13,788 nucleotides of DNA from Chryseobacterium gleum (GTDB lineage Bacteria; Bacteroidota; Bacteroidia; Flavobacteriales_D; Crocinitomicaceae): contig CALPSU020000029.1 of assembly GCA_943326315.2 (NCBI GenBank), positions 1-13,788 on the forward strand. Reading direction: 5' to 3'. The translations under genes and the position numbers were made by a program. Under the pieces are notes generated by a model that saw only the letters and a list, made by a program, of their open reading frames with translations, ran no database searches and was not told the DNA's origin. The first letter of the stretch is position 1. Every line of letters starts with the position of its first letter. Of the stretch, positions 7,176-13,788 are shown piece after piece.

Positions 7176-8648
7176 ATGTCACTTTCAGATATTAGTCAAA
7201 TTAGAGAAGGATTAACATACGATGATGTATTATTAGTTCCTGCTTATTCAGAAGTACTACCTAGAGAAGTTCAATTAAAAAGTAATTTCACTCGAAATAT
7301 CGTTTTAAACACTCCAATTATTTCTGCTGCAATGGACACTGTAACAGAATCAAAACTTGCAATAGCTATTGCTCAACAAGGTGGAATTGGAGTTATTCAT
7401 AAAAACATGACAATTTCTGAACAAGCATTAGAAGTTAGAAAAGTGAAAAGATCTGAGAGCGGAATGATATTAGATCCTGTTACTCTTCACGAAGATGCAC
7501 TTGTAAAAGATGCCCGTCTTTCTATGAAAGAAAATAGCATTGGAGGTATTCCTATAATTGATAAAGATCGAAAACTAGTTGGTATTGTTACAAATAGAGA
7601 TTTACGTTTTGAGAAAAATTTAAATCGTCCTATTCGTGAAGTGATGACAACTAAAGACATTGTTACGGCAATTGACGGAACAGATTTAATAACTGCTGAA
7701 GATATTCTTCAAGAAAAGAAAATTGAAAAATTACCTGTCGTTGATTCTGAAAATCGATTAATTGGATTGATAACTTATAGAGATATTATTAAAGTTAAAG
7801 AACATCCTAACTCTTGTAAAGATTCATTTGGTCGTTTAAGGGTGGCTGCGGCAGTTGGCGTAACTAATGACACTATCGAAAGAGTTGATGCGCTTGTTGA
7901 GGCTGGTGTAGATGCAATAATTATTGATACTGCTCATGGTCACACACAAGGTGTTGTTGAGAAATTGAAAGAAGTTAAATTAAAATACCCTAAACTAGAA
8001 GTAGTAGTTGGTAACATTGCTACTGCAGCTGCTGCTAAATATTTAGTTGAAGCTGGAGCAGATGCTGTGAAAGTTGGTATTGGTCCAGGTTCTATTTGTA
8101 CAACTCGTATAATTGCTGGTGTAGGAGTACCTCAATTAACTGCAATTAATGATGTTGCGAAAGCACTTGAAGGTACAGGAGTTCCTGTAATTGCAGATGG
8201 TGGTATTCGTTATACAGGTGATATAGTGAAAGCTGTTGCTGCTGGTGCAGATACAATAATGGTTGGATCAATGTTTGCCGGAGTGGAAGAATCACCTGGT
8301 GATACAATTATTTTTGAAGGTAGAAAATTTAAATCGTATAGAGGTATGGGTTCATTGGAGGCTATGCAAAAAGGTTCAAAAGATAGATATTTCCAAGATG
8401 CCGAAGACGATGTAAAAAAACTTGTACCTGAAGGAATTTCAGGTAGAGTTGCATATAAAGGTAATTTGATTGAAGTAATTTATCAAATTATTGGTGGTTT
8501 GAGAGCTGGAATGGGGTATTGCGGAGCTCCAACTATTGAGAGATTGAAACAAGCTGAATTTATTCGTATAACAAATGCAGGAATGAAAGAATCTCATCCA
8601 CATGATGTTACTATTACTAGAGAGGCTCCTAATTACAGCATAAAATAA
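7176..8648 (+). CDS. guaB: Inosine-5'-monophosphate dehydrogenase
   Basis: This enzyme oxidises IMP to XMP with NAD+, the first committed step of guanine nucleotide synthesis. With the ATG at 7176 it has 490 residues, the usual bacterial length. An in-frame ATG at 7137 would add 13 residues, but it lies upstream of the -7 box at 7141-7148 and so would not be in the mRNA. Motifs in the 490-residue numbering are LTYDDVLLVPAYS near the N-terminus, a pair of CBS domains at about 99-212, the catalytic loop GPGSICTTR with Cys308, IADGGIRYTGDIVKA, the IMP-site MVGSMFAG, YRGMGS (388-393), and the flap motif EGISGRV. All catalytic features are present. The pair of CBS domains usually binds purine nucleotides and tunes activity. 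It is the first gene of a co-directional block with two periplasmic isomerases and MoxR; the metabolic link between them is not obvious. Confidence 0.97.
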   Translation: MSLSDISQIREGLTYDDVLLVPAYSEVLPREVQLKSNFTRNIVLNTPIISAAMDTVTESKLAIAIAQQGGIGVIHKNMTISEQALEVRKVKRSESGMILDPVTLHEDALVKDARLSMKENSIGGIPIIDKDRKLVGIVTNRDLRFEKNLNRPIREVMTTKDIVTAIDGTDLITAEDILQEKKIEKLPVVDSENRLIGLITYRDIIKVKEHPNSCKDSFGRLRVAAAVGVTNDTIERVDALVEAGVDAIIIDTAHGHTQGVVEKLKEVKLKYPKLEVVVGNIATAAAAKYLVEAGADAVKVGIGPGSICTTRIIAGVGVPQLTAINDVAKALEGTGVPVIADGGIRYTGDIVKAVAAGADTIMVGSMFAGVEESPGDTIIFEGRKFKSYRGMGSLEAMQKGSKDRYFQDAEDDVKKLVPEGISGRVAYKGNLIEVIYQIIGGLRAGMGYCGAPTIERLKQAEFIRITNAGMKESHPHDVTITREAPNYSIK

Positions 8649-8710
8649 AACAATAATTTCTTCGTTACACTTTTGGAAATAATAATAACACAATAAAAAA
8701 ATATAAATTT

Positions 8711-10669
8711 ATGAAACAATATTTATTGCTAATTTTTATATCGGCATTATCTTTAGTTAGTTATAGTCAGACAGACTCTGTAATAATGGAGATTGGAAAT
8801 AAAAAAATCACTAAATCCGAATTTTCTCAAATTTATTTAAAAAACAATAGTAATCCACAATTTGATTCTAAGTCTTTGGATGATTATATGGAATTATTTA
8901 CAAAATTTAAACTTAAAGTCACTGAAGCTGAAAATTTGGGATACGATACTATTTCAAAATTAAAAGAAGAACTTTCAGGTTATAGAAAGCAATTATCAGC
9001 ACCATATCTTATTGATTCAGCTAAAAACGAAGCAATGGTAAACGAGGCCTACGAAAGAACAAAAACTGAATTACGAGCTTCTCACATACTTATTCGTCTA
9101 GATCAAAATGCAGTACCAGCTGACACCTTAAAAGCCTATAATAAAGCATTGGCATTAAAAGAAAGAATTTTTAAAGGTGAAAAATTTAATGATGTTGCAA
9201 AAGCTAAAGGTGGATCTGAAGATCCATCAGCTCAATCAAATGGCGGTGATTTAGGTTTTTTTACAGCTTTTCAGATGGTTTATCCATTTGAAGATGCAGC
9301 CTATAAAACTAAAATAGGTGACATTTCAAATCCTGTAAGAACACGTTTTGGTTACCATATAATTAATGTTACAGATAGCAGGCCAGCAAGAGGTACAATT
9401 AAAACAGCTCATATTATGGTAGCTATAACTAAAAACTCATCTTCAGCGGATATCGAATTAGCAAAAAAGAAAGTAGATGAGATATACGAAAAACTTTCAA
9501 AAGGTGAAAAATTTGAAGATTTAGTAAAAAATTATTCAGATGATCCAAGTTCAAATAATAAAAATGGAGCTTTACCACCTTTTGGTACCGGGACAACTAC
9601 AAGAATGGTTACAGAATTTGAAAATGCGGCATTTGAATTAAAAAATAATGGAGATTATAGTAAACCGATAAAGACAGATTATGGATTTCATATAATTAAA
9701 CGTCTTGAATGGTCTGATGTTCCAACTTTTGAATCAGCAAAGAAAGAATTACAGAATAAAGTAAATAAAGATGAACGAGCAATGAAAACTCAAGATTCTT
9801 ATGTTCAAAAACTTAAAACAGCTTATAATTACCAGGATAAAACTAAGAAAACTTTTAAGTGGTTTGAGAAAAACCTTGATTCTACATGTTTTCAAGGAAC
9901 TTGGTCAGCTGATAAATTAAAGTCTGATAAAACACTTTTTAAATTAGACGGGAAAAACTACACCCAAAAATCTTTTGCAGTTTTTCTTCAAAATAATCAA
10001 AGAGGAATAACAAAAGAAAATATTCAAATTGCATTAAAAAATCAATATAATAAATGGGAGAAAGAAGAAATTTTAAAATATGAAGAATCTAAATTAGAAA
10101 GTAAATATCCTGAATTTAAAGCTTTAATGAACGAGTATCATGATGGAATAATATTATATGAAATCATGACTGATAAAGTTTGGAACAAAGCAATACAAGA
10201 TACAATTGGAGTTAAAGCATACTTTAATGAAAATCGATCATTATATACCTGGGGTAAAAGATTAGACGCATTAGTATATGAATGTTATAATCAAAAAATT
10301 GCAGACCAGGTTTTTAAAATGATACAAAATGACACTATTAATTCGAAACATGTTATTGAATTAATAAATAAAGACAGTGAATTAAACTTAAGAGTTCGAA
10401 CAAATAAATTTGAACAAGAACAAACTTCATTTTTAAAAAACAGAACTTTCACTCTTGGAAATAATGAGCCTTTTGAATTAGATGGAAAATTTTATGTTAT
10501 TAAAATTACGGAAATAATCTCCCCTACTCTAAAAGAACTGAATGAAGCTAAGGGAATTATAACGTCTGACTATCAAAATTATTTAGAGAAGAAATGGTTG
10601 GATGAATTAAAATTAAAATACCCAATTAAAATTAACAGATCTGTTTTATATTCATTAGGAAAAAAATAA
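8711..10669 (+). CDS. Periplasmic peptidyl-prolyl cis-trans isomerase with two parvulin domains (PpiC/SurA type)
   Basis: The product is a 652-residue exported isomerase/chaperone probably acting on outer-membrane or secreted proteins in the periplasm. A signal peptide (residues 1-19, cleavage likely before Q20 in SYSQ) is followed by a SurA-like helical N-domain. Two parvulin domains come next. The first (about 122-221) is canonical: ASHILIR, then NGGDLGFFTAFQMVYPFEDAAY and FGYHIINV. The second (about 230-333) starts with TAHIMV and ends with YGFHIIKRL, but the usual GGDLG-type motif is replaced by NGALPPFG, so it may be weaker catalytically. The remaining 320 residues are Lys-rich, with no clear domain by eye; the EFEL..GKFYVIKITE stretch near 580-600 resembles the end of a third, degenerate parvulin-like fold. 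It starts 62 bp after guaB and precedes a SurA homologue by 60 bp. The two probably work together. Confidence 0.88.
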   Translation: MKQYLLLIFISALSLVSYSQTDSVIMEIGNKKITKSEFSQIYLKNNSNPQFDSKSLDDYMELFTKFKLKVTEAENLGYDTISKLKEELSGYRKQLSAPYLIDSAKNEAMVNEAYERTKTELRASHILIRLDQNAVPADTLKAYNKALALKERIFKGEKFNDVAKAKGGSEDPSAQSNGGDLGFFTAFQMVYPFEDAAYKTKIGDISNPVRTRFGYHIINVTDSRPARGTIKTAHIMVAITKNSSSADIELAKKKVDEIYEKLSKGEKFEDLVKNYSDDPSSNNKNGALPPFGTGTTTRMVTEFENAAFELKNNGDYSKPIKTDYGFHIIKRLEWSDVPTFESAKKELQNKVNKDERAMKTQDSYVQKLKTAYNYQDKTKKTFKWFEKNLDSTCFQGTWSADKLKSDKTLFKLDGKNYTQKSFAVFLQNNQRGITKENIQIALKNQYNKWEKEEILKYEESKLESKYPEFKALMNEYHDGIILYEIMTDKVWNKAIQDTIGVKAYFNENRSLYTWGKRLDALVYECYNQKIADQVFKMIQNDTINSKHVIELINKDSELNLRVRTNKFEQEQTSFLKNRTFTLGNNEPFELDGKFYVIKITEIISPTLKELNEAKGIITSDYQNYLEKKWLDELKLKYPIKINRSVLYSLGKK

Positions 10670-10729
10670 TTACACAAGCAAAAAACTTTATTTTAAACTA
10701 TTTTAGAATAATATAACAACTCATAAATA

Positions 10730-12085
10730 ATGAACATTAAAAAAAATATTTCTCTAATTATATTTCTAATCTCGAATTTATGTTTTGGACAAAATCAAAC
10801 AATAACAATAGATAAAATAGCAGCACAAATTGGAGAAAATATTATTTTAATGTCAGATATCCAATCTCAAATAACGCAAGAAACACAATCAGGAACTCCG
10901 ATTGACGCATTAACAGATTGTTTAGTTTTAGAAGATTTATTATTTCAAAATTTATTACTACATCAAGCAAAAATAGACAGTTTAGTAATTCCAGATGCTC
11001 AAGTTGAAAGCGAAATGGAAAGTAGACTTAGAGTTATAGAGAAACAAATTGGTAGTCGTCAAAAATTAGAAGATTATTACGGAAAAACAACAACAGAAAT
11101 TAAAAAGGAATTTAGAGAATCAATAAAAGATAAATTATTATCAAAAGAAATGGAGCATAAAATAACTTCTGAATCATCCGTTACTCCAAAAGAAGTTAAA
11201 GAATTCTACTCAAAAATACCTGTAGATAGCGTACCATTGATAAACACACAATTAAGTTTTCAGCAAATAGTAAATTATCCAACGATTAATAAGGATGATA
11301 AAAAGAAGGCCTTTGATAAGTTAGTAGAAATTCGAAGTTTAATTATTGGTGGTAAAAGTTTTGAAACTCAAGCTAGAATAAATTCAATGGATCCTGGAAG
11401 TGCTTCACAAGGCGGGAAAATTTCTGCAACAAGAGGAATGATGGTTCCTCAATTTGAAGCTGCATTATTTAATTTAAAGGTCGGAGAAATTTCAGAAGTA
11501 TTTGAAACAACTTATGGTTATCATATTGTAACAATGGTTGAAAGAAAGGGTGATGATTATACTTGTCGACATATATTAATAATGCCTGAATTTAGTAGTC
11601 AATCTTTGGTTTCATCAGCTGAAAAGATGGATTCATGTTATGCTGAATTAAAAACTGGTAAAATCACTTGGGAAGAAGCTGTAATTAAATATTCAAATGA
11701 TGAGTTAACAAAACAAAATAAAGGTATAATCACAAATCCAATTACAGGAGAACAAACTTGGGATATGGAGGATTTAAATCAAGTAGATCAACAAATTTTT
11801 GTTTTAACAGATGCTATGGAAAAAGGAGATATTTCTACTCCAAACTTATACACTGATATTTACGAAAGAAAGCAAGGTGTTAGAATTGTTAGATTAACAG
11901 AAAGAACAGAACCTCATAGAGCAAATTTAAATGATGATTACGCATTAATTAAAAGAGCATCTGAAAATGATAAAAAACAAAATATTGTAAAGAATTGGAT
12001 CAAAACAAAAATCTCAACTGTTTATATAAATATAGATCCTGCTTACAGAGTATGTAATTTTAAAAATTCATGGATACAAAAATGA
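10730..12085 (+). CDS. surA: SurA-like periplasmic chaperone / peptidyl-prolyl isomerase
   Basis: This 451-residue protein has the layout and length of SurA, the periplasmic chaperone that delivers outer-membrane proteins to the BAM complex. A signal peptide (1-20, cleavage likely before Q21 in CFGQ) is followed by the SurA N-terminal helical domain (about 25-150; DKIAAQIGENIILMSDI). Two parvulin-type domains come next: about 172-272 (SFQQIV, GSASQGGKISATRGMMVPQFEAALFNL, YGYHIVTMVE) and about 277-392 (CRHILIMPEF to VRIVRLTER). A C-terminal helix/strand (393-451) should complete the chaperone core. The mature protein has four cysteines (C64, C279, C303, C442), more than the cysteine-poor enterobacterial SurA. 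C18 lies in the signal peptide and lacks a proper lipobox, so it is not a lipoprotein. The gene sits between the larger isomerase and moxR, with short gaps on both sides, consistent with co-transcription. Confidence 0.87.
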   Translation: MNIKKNISLIIFLISNLCFGQNQTITIDKIAAQIGENIILMSDIQSQITQETQSGTPIDALTDCLVLEDLLFQNLLLHQAKIDSLVIPDAQVESEMESRLRVIEKQIGSRQKLEDYYGKTTTEIKKEFRESIKDKLLSKEMEHKITSESSVTPKEVKEFYSKIPVDSVPLINTQLSFQQIVNYPTINKDDKKKAFDKLVEIRSLIIGGKSFETQARINSMDPGSASQGGKISATRGMMVPQFEAALFNLKVGEISEVFETTYGYHIVTMVERKGDDYTCRHILIMPEFSSQSLVSSAEKMDSCYAELKTGKITWEEAVIKYSNDELTKQNKGIITNPITGEQTWDMEDLNQVDQQIFVLTDAMEKGDISTPNLYTDIYERKQGVRIVRLTERTEPHRANLNDDYALIKRASENDKKQNIVKNWIKTKISTVYINIDPAYRVCNFKNSWIQK

Positions 12086-12138
12086 TTTAAAATTTTTATT
12101 AGTATTTTTATCACTTATCAAAATTAAATATCACTTTT

Positions 12139-13092
12139 ATGTCAGATAAATTAGCAGCAGAAAATTTAGTAGCACATTATAAAGAACTTAAAAATGAAAT
12201 TCACAAAGTAATTGTCGGACAAGACGATGTTGTGGATCAAGTATTAATTTCAATTTTTTCAAAAGGACATTGCTTATTAGTTGGTGTTCCGGGACTAGCT
12301 AAAACACTTCTTGTAAATACAATTTCAGAAACACTTGGATTAAGTTTTAATAGAGTTCAATTTACTCCAGATCTAATGCCTTCAGATATTATTGGTTCTG
12401 AAATATTAGATGAGAATAGAAATTTCAAATTTATTAAAGGACCTTTATTTAGTAACATTATATTGGCCGATGAGATCAACCGAACTCCTCCTAAAACTCA
12501 ATCTGCATTATTAGAAGCAATGCAAGAAAGAGCGGTTACAACAGGTGGCGTGAATTATAAATTACCTTCTCCATTTTTTGTATTAGCAACTCAAAACCCT
12601 ATTGAGCAAGAAGGAACTTATCCACTTCCAGAAGCTCAATTAGATAGATTCATGTTTAATATTTGGGTTGATTATCCAACTTTTAATGAAGAAATGGCGA
12701 TTGTTAGATCAACGACTTCAGATGTTAAAACGGAATTAAAACAAATTTTATCCGGGGACCAAATAAATGAATATCAAGATTTAGTTCGTAGAGTGCCCGT
12801 ATCTGATAATGTATTAGAATATGCTGTAAAACTCGTTGGTAAAACTAGATTTAACAGTGAATTTGCTCCTCAAATAACAAAAGACTATATAACATGGGGT
12901 GCTGGACCAAGAGCATCACAATATTTAATTATCGGAGCTAAATGCCACGCTTTATTAAATGGGAAATACTCACCAGATATTGAAGATGTAAAAGCGGTTG
13001 CAAAACCTATCCTTAGACATCGATTAGTTAGAAATTATAGAGCAGAAGCTGAAGGCTTCACTATGGATAAAATAATTGAAGAATTATTATAA
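12139..13092 (+). CDS. MoxR-family AAA+ ATPase
   Basis: The product is a cytoplasmic AAA+ ATPase of the MoxR class. Members act as chaperone-like machines, typically helping to mature or regulate a partner carrying a von Willebrand factor A domain. Motifs: Walker A GVPGLAKT (49-56), the MoxR stretch FTPDLMPSDIIGSEI, Walker B IILADEINR with D111-E112, sensor 1 ATQNP with N153, the EAQLDRF arginine (R170), and sensor 2 GAGPRAS with R258. The length (317) is normal and all ATPase residues are present. It follows surA by 53 bp and is the last gene of the co-directional block, ending at a strong hairpin. In many Bacteroidota, MoxR genes are followed by DUF58 and BatA/BatB-like VWA genes. None follow here, so its partner must be encoded elsewhere or be different. 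The link to envelope protein folding is inferred from context. Confidence 0.94.
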   Translation: MSDKLAAENLVAHYKELKNEIHKVIVGQDDVVDQVLISIFSKGHCLLVGVPGLAKTLLVNTISETLGLSFNRVQFTPDLMPSDIIGSEILDENRNFKFIKGPLFSNIILADEINRTPPKTQSALLEAMQERAVTTGGVNYKLPSPFFVLATQNPIEQEGTYPLPEAQLDRFMFNIWVDYPTFNEEMAIVRSTTSDVKTELKQILSGDQINEYQDLVRRVPVSDNVLEYAVKLVGKTRFNSEFAPQITKDYITWGAGPRASQYLIIGAKCHALLNGKYSPDIEDVKAVAKPILRHRLVRNYRAEAEGFTMDKIIEELL

Positions 13093-13120
13093 AAAATAAA
13101 TTCCCTTAAAATATTGAAAC

Positions 13121-13165
13121 AAACTCTCATTTCTGAATTATTGCTATAATCAGAAATGAGAGTTT
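13121..13165. terminator. Long hairpin terminator between moxR and the YihY-family gene
   Basis: A perfect 16-bp stem (13121-13136 with 13150-13165) can extend to about 20 bp by bulging A13137 and pairing 13138-13141 with 13146-13149, leaving a TGCT loop. A short T-rich run follows on the plus strand (TTTCTT), and a T-rich stretch follows on the minus strand. It lies 28 bp past the moxR stop. Its right arm is also the last codons and stop of the minus-strand gene, so it probably serves both convergent transcripts. Confidence 0.8.
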
Positions 13166-13788
13166 CTTAAAACAATTTTTTTACCAACCATTTCACCGTA
13201 AACTGCAGTAAATTTCGCGCCAAAAAATATTATTTGAGAAGAATAATACATCCATGTTAGCATTACCAACATTGTGCCTGCAATCCCTCCATCTTTTGCG
13301 AAAAAGAAATTACCTAAATAATATTTAATCAATAATTGACCAAAATAAAGTAAAAATGAAGTTACTATTGCTCCTGAAAAAGCTAATTTCCATTCAACTA
13401 TTCCATCGTGTAAATATTTAAAAATAAATGTGAAAATTATCAAACTAGAAAATATTGATAAACCATGCTCTATAAAACCGAATATAAACCAATGAAATGC
13501 CTCACTACCTTCAAATAAATGTGTGCCGAATGAAAGAAAAAAAGTTTGTGCAAAATAGATTACAATTACAACTATTCCCATTATAGTTAATAATGTAATT
13601 GAAACAAGTCTTGAAATTAAATGACCAACAATCAATTTCTTATGATTATGAAATTTTACCTCTATATCAAAAAACTCATTAATACTTCCTCTTAACGAAG
13701 CTAATAAAGCTGTACTAGACAATAGTAACGCAAAGATCCCAATAACATTTAAAAAGAAACTTCCCTTTTCCATGTCAACTCCATGTAA
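13150..13788 (-). CDS. YihY/BrkB family inner-membrane protein, N-terminus beyond the window
   Basis: The frame is open to the right edge (13788). Codons upstream of the Met at 13773 continue it (LHGVD then MEKG), so 212 C-terminal codons are visible and the true start lies outside; family members are usually about 280-330 residues. Counting from that Met, hydrophobic segments lie near 8-28, 52-80, 95-120, 129-150 and 163-190. The last segment carries the family signature GIAGTMLVMLTWMYYSSQIIFFGAKFTAVYGE in outline (GA followed by F-T-A-V-Y). The family was once called ribonuclease BN, a name since attributed to a different protein. Its members are polytopic inner-membrane proteins of uncertain, possibly transport-related, function. 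The last residues (NSHF) are encoded in the right arm of the shared terminator hairpin. The gene converges on moxR. Confidence 0.85.
   Translation of the reverse strand, partial: LHGVDMEKGSFFLNVIGIFALLLSSTALLASLRGSINEFFDIEVKFHNHKKLIVGHLISRLVSITLLTIMGIVVIVIYFAQTFFLSFGTHLFEGSEAFHWFIFGFIEHGLSIFSSLIIFTFIFKYLHDGIVEWKLAFSGAIVTSFLLYFGQLLIKYYLGNFFFAKDGGIAGTMLVMLTWMYYSSQIIFFGAKFTAVYGEMVGKKIVLRNSHF

Noticed and set aside
8439..8693. An 84-codon open frame on the minus strand, mostly antisense to the end of guaB
   Set aside because: It overlaps the highly conserved C-terminus of guaB, has a Cys/Ser/Ile-rich composition typical of a shadow frame, and has no recognisable domain.
8649..8710. Possible separate promoter for the 652-residue isomerase (CACTTTTG near 8671-8678)
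   Set aside because: It breaks the TA of the -7 consensus and no -33 element was seen; co-transcription with guaB is as likely.
10670..10729. Possible promoter before surA (TATTTTAG at 10699-10706)
   Set aside because: It is a one-mismatch match in a very AT-rich gap without a -33 partner, which is not enough to call.
10730..10792. Lipoprotein signal in the SurA homologue because of C18
   Set aside because: The residues before the Cys (SNL) do not fit a lipobox, and a normal cleavage site before Q21 is present.

Overview
The window looks like a chromosomal segment of a Bacteroidota bacterium, most likely a flavobacterium. The DNA is AT-rich (roughly 30% G+C by eye). Gene starts lack Shine-Dalgarno sequences and have A/T-rich leaders. 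Bacteroidota-type -7 elements (TAnnTTTG) can be seen upstream of genes. Several proteins belong to families and neighbourhoods typical of that phylum: a carboxypeptidase-regulatory-like domain protein, paired SurA/PpiC isomerases beside a MoxR ATPase, and signal peptides ending just before Gln. The window is nearly all coding. The longest gap is 175 bp, between ilvE and recQ, and no tRNA, rRNA, CRISPR array or insertion sequence was seen.

Left part (1-3380): an ABCG/White-type ABC half-transporter cut by the left edge converges on ilvE (branched-chain aminotransferase, minus strand), with a bidirectional hairpin terminator between them. A divergent intergenic region carrying a 22-bp-spaced repeat leads to recQ.

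Middle (3556-7011): recQ encodes a short RecQ helicase with a zinc site but no recognisable HRDC domain. Its stop codon overlaps the stop of a convergent minus-strand gene for an XRE/S24 LexA-like repressor that keeps the self-cleavage residues. Upstream of the repressor, on the same strand, is a secreted carboxypeptidase-regulatory-like domain protein of unknown role. The repressor's start is flanked by a perfect 11-bp inverted repeat that covers its predicted -7 box, a candidate autoregulatory operator.

Right part (7113-13165): a co-directional block starts at a good promoter and contains guaB (IMP dehydrogenase), a 652-residue double-parvulin isomerase, a SurA-like chaperone/isomerase and a MoxR AAA+ ATPase. 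It ends at a long hairpin. The two isomerases very probably handle outer-membrane protein folding in the periplasm. The MoxR protein is a cytoplasmic chaperone-like ATPase whose usual von Willebrand/DUF58 partners are not next to it here. Converging from the right edge is a YihY/BrkB family membrane protein, missing its N-terminus.

Overall this is mostly a core-genome region, and I do not see a clear new multi-gene system. The most interesting leads are the LexA-like autorepressor with its candidate operator next to recQ, and the large extracytoplasmic loop of the ABC transporter.
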